Assembly: GCF_027913215.1 (NCBI RefSeq)
Contig: NZ_CP115784.1
Span: 496,001 to 560,000 of the forward strand
From: Paracoccus aerodenitrificans
Lineage (GTDB): Bacteria; Pseudomonadota; Alphaproteobacteria; Rhodobacterales; Rhodobacteraceae
DNA: 64,000 bases
Reading direction: 5' to 3'
The notes beneath the pieces were generated by a model that saw only the letters and a list, made by a program, of their open reading frames with translations, searched no databases and was not told the origin of the DNA. Below, piece by piece: positions 60,898 through 64,000 of this stretch; the stretch's first letter is position 1; every line of letters starts with the position of its first letter. The translations under genes and the position numbers were made by a program.

Positions 60898-61490
60898 CGC
60901 TGAGCCGGTTTTATCCGATCTTCGATTCCGCAGACTGGCTGGAACGTGCCTTGCCGTTGGGCGTCGGTCTGGTCCAGCTTCGCATCAAGGATCAGCCTGC
61001 GGGCCTGTTGCGGAATCATATCTCAGCCGCGCGTGACATGTGCCGGAAGGCGGGCGCGACGCTGGTTGTCAACGATCACTGGCGTCTGGCGATTGATTGC
61101 GGCTGCGACTGGATTCATCTGGGGCAAGAAGATCTCGACGATGCGGATATCACGGCGATCCGCCGGGCGGGTCTGCGTCTTGGGATCTCGACCCATGATC
61201 ATGCCGAGCTGGATCGTGCGCTGTCCCTGTCGCCGGATTACGTCGCACTTGGGCCGGTCTGGCCTACCATCCTGAAGAAGATGAAATGGCATCAGCAGGG
61301 TCTGGACCGGGTCCGCGAATGGCGCTCGCTGATCGGCGATCTGCCTCTGGTCGCGATCGGAGGGCTGGCGCCCGCCCGCGCGGTCGAGGCATTCGCCGCC
61401 GGTGCCGATATTGCTTCGGTCGTTACCGATATCACGCTGAATCCCGACCCTGAGGCGCGGATACGCGAATGGATCGAGGTCACAGGGTGA
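60894..61490 (+). CDS. thiE: Thiamine-phosphate synthase ThiE
   Basis: 198-aa TIM-barrel enzyme joining HMP-pyrophosphate and thiazole phosphate to thiamine phosphate. Motifs are [34 protein letters not shown] (short form [17 protein letters not shown]), [23 protein letters not shown] and [24 protein letters not shown]. It is slightly shorter than many ThiE proteins but has all active-site regions. ATG overlaps the thiG stop. Confidence 0.94.
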   Translation: MTLSRFYPIFDSADWLERALPLGVGLVQLRIKDQPAGLLRNHISAARDMCRKAGATLVVNDHWRLAIDCGCDWIHLGQEDLDDADITAIRRAGLRLGISTHDHAELDRALSLSPDYVALGPVWPTILKKMKWHQQGLDRVREWRSLIGDLPLVAIGGLAPARAVEAFAAGADIASVVTDITLNPDPEARIREWIEVTG

Positions 61491-62473
61491 CACGCTATGC
61501 AAGACAACAGGCGGTAGAGGCGTTCGGGGCCAATGGCCAGAAGCGTCTGGCGGCGGCGCGTATTCTCATCGTCGGGGCAGGCGGGCTGGCGGCTCCGGTC
61601 CTGCAATATCTTGGCGGAGCGGGGGTCGGGCATATCCGTCTGGTCGATCCCGATCTGATCGAGGAGAGCAATCTTCACCGGCAGACATTATTCCGCATGT
61701 CCGATATCGGACGCCCCAAGGCTCAGGCTGCGGCTGATGCGGTTGCAGCGCTGAATCCCGGCTGCCATGTCGAGCCGGTGCTGACGGCTGCGGGGCCGGG
61801 AAATATCGCCCGGCTGGCCTCTGGCATGACGCTGGTGCTGGATTGCGCCGATAGTTTCGCGGCCAGCTATGTGCTGTCGGATTTCTGCATGAAGGCGGGG
61901 CTGCCTCTTGTCAGCGCCTCGGTGATCGGGACGGACGGCTATGCGGGCTGTTTTTGCGGCGGTGCTCCGTCGCTTCGGGCGGTCTTTCCCGATCTGCCTC
62001 AGCGCCTTGGAAACTGTTCGGAAGATGGTGTTCTGGGACCGCTTGTCGGCGTGATCGGCAGTGTTCAGGCGCAGATGGCGCTGAGCATTCTTGCGGAGAT
62101 GCCGCCATCTCCACTGGGACGGATCGTCAGCTATGACGGTCTGTCGCATCGCTTCGGAGGGTTTGGCTTTGCGGGGGCACCGGAACCCGACCGGCAGCCT
62201 GTTTTCATGGATCAAGCCGATATCTCGCGCGACGATTTCGTCGTCGATCTGCGTGCGGCCTCGGAAGGCGAGATTGTCCGGCCATATGCGATCAGGCTGA
62301 CGGCAGAGGATTTCGGCGCGGGCGGACCCGTTCCACAGCCCGGGCAGCGCGCGGTTCTGTGCTGCCGTTCGGGCCAACGCGCATGGCACGCCGCCGAGCG
62401 TCTGGCGCGGGAATGGCCGGGCGAAATCACATTGGTCGCGCTTGGTGACCAGATCGGAAAGGAGATCAGATGA
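61487..62473 (+). CDS. thiF: ThiF-type adenylyltransferase fused to a rhodanese domain
   Basis: 328-aa E1-like enzyme activating ThiS. The ATP-binding glycine motif [11 protein letters not shown] is at residues 28-38, [13 protein letters not shown] at about 55-66, and Cys177 in [17 protein letters not shown] is the conserved persulfide or acyl-disulfide cysteine region. The zinc-binding CxxC pairs of MoeB-like enzymes are not evident. Residues about 240-328 form a rhodanese domain with [11 protein letters not shown] and active loop CCRSGQRAW (Cys293), which could deliver sulfur directly to ThiS-adenylate. GTG start overlapping the thiE stop. A role in molybdopterin synthesis too cannot be excluded. 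Confidence 0.9.
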   Translation: MTRYARQQAVEAFGANGQKRLAAARILIVGAGGLAAPVLQYLGGAGVGHIRLVDPDLIEESNLHRQTLFRMSDIGRPKAQAAADAVAALNPGCHVEPVLTAAGPGNIARLASGMTLVLDCADSFAASYVLSDFCMKAGLPLVSASVIGTDGYAGCFCGGAPSLRAVFPDLPQRLGNCSEDGVLGPLVGVIGSVQAQMALSILAEMPPSPLGRIVSYDGLSHRFGGFGFAGAPEPDRQPVFMDQADISRDDFVVDLRAASEGEIVRPYAIRLTAEDFGAGGPVPQPGQRAVLCCRSGQRAWHAAERLAREWPGEITLVALGDQIGKEIR

Positions 62474-63405
62474 AGTATTTTCCTCTTGCGCTTGCTCTCT
62501 GGGCAGCACCGGCACAGGCCGCCGACCAACTGACATTGATGCTGGACTGGTTCGTAAATCCCGATCACGGCCCGATCATCATCGCGCAGGAGAAGGGCTA
62601 TTTCGAGGATCTCGGGCTGGAGGTCGAGATCGTCGCTCCCGCCGATCCGGCAGATCCGCCCAAGATGGCGGCGGCGGGAAAGGCCGATCTGGCGATTTCC
62701 TATCAGCCGCAGCTTCACCTTCAGGTGGCCGAAGGGCTGCCGCTGAAGCGCGTCGGTACTCTGGTCGCGACGCCGCTGAACTGTCTGCTGGTGCTGGAAG
62801 ACGGGCCGGTCGATGAGATCGCCGATCTGAAGGGGCGGAAGATCGGCTTCTCGGTCGCGGGGGTGGAATCCGCATTGCTGAAGGCGATGATCTCACCTGC
62901 GGGGCTGACGCCGGACGATGTTCAGATGGTCGCCGTCAATTGGTCGCTGTCGCCCTCGCTGATGTCCGGGCAGGTGGATGCCGTAATCGGAGGCTTCCGG
63001 AACTTCGAGCTGAACCAGATGGAGCTGGAAGGGGTCGGCGGTCGCTGCTTCTATCCCGAGGAACATGGCGTGCCGTCCTATGATGAGCTGATCTATGTCG
63101 CCAATCCCGATAATATGGACGCCGACAAAGTGACGCGTTTCCTTGAGGCGACGGAACGCGCCGTGCAGTTCATCGTCAATCACCCTCAGGAAAGCTGGGA
63201 GATTTTTTCCGGGACTTCGGCAGAGCTGAAAGATGAGCTGAACGCAAAGGCATGGACCGACACGGTGCCGCGCTTTGCCTTGCGTCCTGCAGCACTCGAC
63301 GAGGGGCGCTATGCCCGGTTCGAAAGCTTTATGCACCGCTCGGGCCTGATCGACGAAATCCGCCCGGTTTCGGATCTTGCCCTCGATCCGGGGCGCACCA
63401 AATGA
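62470..63405 (+). CDS. thiY: Pyrimidine-precursor ABC transporter binding protein ThiY
   Basis: 311-aa periplasmic binding protein of the NMT1/THI5-like family. The Sec signal ends APAQAA near residue 19; the mature start [27 protein letters not shown] matches ThiY, which binds N-formyl-4-amino-5-aminomethyl-2-methylpyrimidine for salvage (key part [14 protein letters not shown]). [17 protein letters not shown] and HPQESWEIF follow. Between the ThiF fusion and TenA, overlapping both by four bases; permease and ATPase genes (thiX, thiZ) presumably lie beyond the right edge. Confidence 0.9.
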   Translation: MKYFPLALALWAAPAQAADQLTLMLDWFVNPDHGPIIIAQEKGYFEDLGLEVEIVAPADPADPPKMAAAGKADLAISYQPQLHLQVAEGLPLKRVGTLVATPLNCLLVLEDGPVDEIADLKGRKIGFSVAGVESALLKAMISPAGLTPDDVQMVAVNWSLSPSLMSGQVDAVIGGFRNFELNQMELEGVGGRCFYPEEHGVPSYDELIYVANPDNMDADKVTRFLEATERAVQFIVNHPQESWEIFSGTSAELKDELNAKAWTDTVPRFALRPAALDEGRYARFESFMHRSGLIDEIRPVSDLALDPGRTK

Positions 63406-64000
63406 GCTATGGTGATTGTTTCGGGCTCTGGCGTCAGGCGGCGGGGCAGGATTGGCATGATTATACGCATCATGGCTTTGTCGAGGCGCTGCGCGATGGC
63501 TCGCTTCCGCGTGAATCGTTTCTGCATTATCTGAAGCAGGATTATCTGTTCCTTGTCCATTTCGCCCGCGCATGGGCGCTGGCAGTGACCAAAGCCGGCA
63601 CAATCGGCGAAATGCGGGCCTGCGCGGCAACCTGCTCGGCGCTGATCGACGGTGAGATGCAGTTGCATGTCAAAAGCTGCGCGGCTGAGGGCGTGGATGA
63701 AGCCAGCCTTGCTGCCACGACCGAGAGGGTCGAGAATATCGCCTATACGCGCTATGTGCTGGATGCGGGCCATTCAGGCGATTTCCTTGAGCTTCTGGCG
63801 GCGCTTGCCCCCTGTGTTCTCGGCTATGGCGAGATCGGCACAAGGCTGATGGAAAATGCCGAAAACACACCTTATCGCGACTGGATCGAGACCTATGGCG
63901 GGCCGGATTACCAGAAGAGTTGCGCCAGAGCCGGTGCGCTGATCGACGACGCGGTTCGCCGCCGTCTGGGGGACACACCGGAAAACAGCCCGGGCTGGCA
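63402..64000 (+). CDS. tenA: TenA-family aminopyrimidine aminohydrolase (3' end outside window)
   Basis: First 199 codons of a TenA/thiaminase-II enzyme. The family opening W....WHDYTHHGFVEALRDGSLPRESFLHYLKQDYLFL (short forms HHGFVEALRDG, FLHYLKQDYLF) and LAALAPCVLGYGEIG are clear. The active-site residues expected are the first Asp/Glu near WHDY, Cys in ALAPCVLGYGEIG or nearby, and the Tyr in IAYTRYVLD. It hydrolyses aminomethyl pyrimidine to HMP for ThiD, matching ThiY upstream. Usual length is about 220-230 aa, so only a short tail is missing. ATG overlaps the thiY stop. Confidence 0.92.
   Translation, partial: MSYGDCFGLWRQAAGQDWHDYTHHGFVEALRDGSLPRESFLHYLKQDYLFLVHFARAWALAVTKAGTIGEMRACAATCSALIDGEMQLHVKSCAAEGVDEASLAATTERVENIAYTRYVLDAGHSGDFLELLAALAPCVLGYGEIGTRLMENAENTPYRDWIETYGGPDYQKSCARAGALIDDAVRRRLGDTPENSPGW

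Overview
The window is a gene-dense, GC-rich stretch of chromosome from an alphaproteobacterium of the Rhodobacteraceae/Paracoccaceae, most likely Paracoccus or a close relative. The best lineage markers are a DUF1476 protein matching the zeta-type F1-ATPase inhibitor known from Paracoccus denitrificans, a ScfR/RamB-type regulator divergent from isocitrate lyase, an Rrf2/IscR-type regulator with a single cysteine, and a ThiF-rhodanese fusion in a TPP-riboswitch thiamine operon. I see no rRNA, tRNA, CRISPR array, intact insertion sequence, prophage or origin. Most of the window is core chromosome, with a few small orphan genes of AT-richer composition.

Layout. 1-2.9 kb: PhoD-type alkaline phosphatase (cut by the window start), LolA, and a lysozyme-like lipoprotein. 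3.0-7.0 kb: a four-gene operon of circularly permuted ATP-grasp, alpha-E protein, transglutaminase-like protease and Anbu proteasome-like peptidase. This is a widespread but functionally unresolved peptide-synthesis or peptide-processing system and is the best candidate here for undescribed biology. A small zinc-ribbon membrane protein follows it. 7.3-17.5 kb: mutS, a soluble PAS-chemoreceptor, a YmdB-type phosphodiesterase, two convergent SLC13/TrkA-C permeases around a lipoprotein, and a YebC regulator. 17.5-23 kb: an ArgP-like LysR regulator divergent from a LysE exporter, an EamA transporter, and a choline ABC operon (choXWV) with a TetR/BetI-type palindrome upstream. 23.1-31.3 kb: an orphan gene, dnaE, a MATE exporter, YghU, and an NmrA/HxlR redox pair. 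31.4-35.5 kb: ilvC divergent from two overlapping Lrp regulators, a PA0069-type radical SAM protein, a small membrane protein and an HNH nuclease. 35.8-40.8 kb: an esterase, a zinc-ribbon protein, purC-purS, the zeta inhibitor, a UbiH-type hydroxylase and a HAD nucleotidase. 41-45.7 kb: a long acidic secreted PRC-barrel protein, a GntR regulator with an AlkA glycosylase, QueH, and a second orphan gene. 45.4-56.3 kb: aceA with scfR, a large OmpA-family protein with an internal duplication, glutaryl-CoA dehydrogenase, an acyltransferase, ferredoxin-NADP reductase, an Rrf2 regulator and an alpha/beta hydrolase. 56.5-64 kb: icd, then a TPP riboswitch and thiD-thiO-thiS-thiG-thiE-thiF-thiY-tenA, running off the right edge.

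How the genes fit together. The thiamine operon combines thiazole synthesis (ThiO, ThiS, ThiG, ThiF), pyrimidine salvage (ThiY, TenA, ThiD) and coupling (ThiE). Apart from one junction with a 1-base gap, every gene overlaps the next by four bases. aceA and icd sit at the glyoxylate/TCA branch point, and scfR is placed to control aceA. Start codons were chosen by Shine-Dalgarno context and family length. Database comparisons could not be run, so family names rest on motifs and recalled family features.
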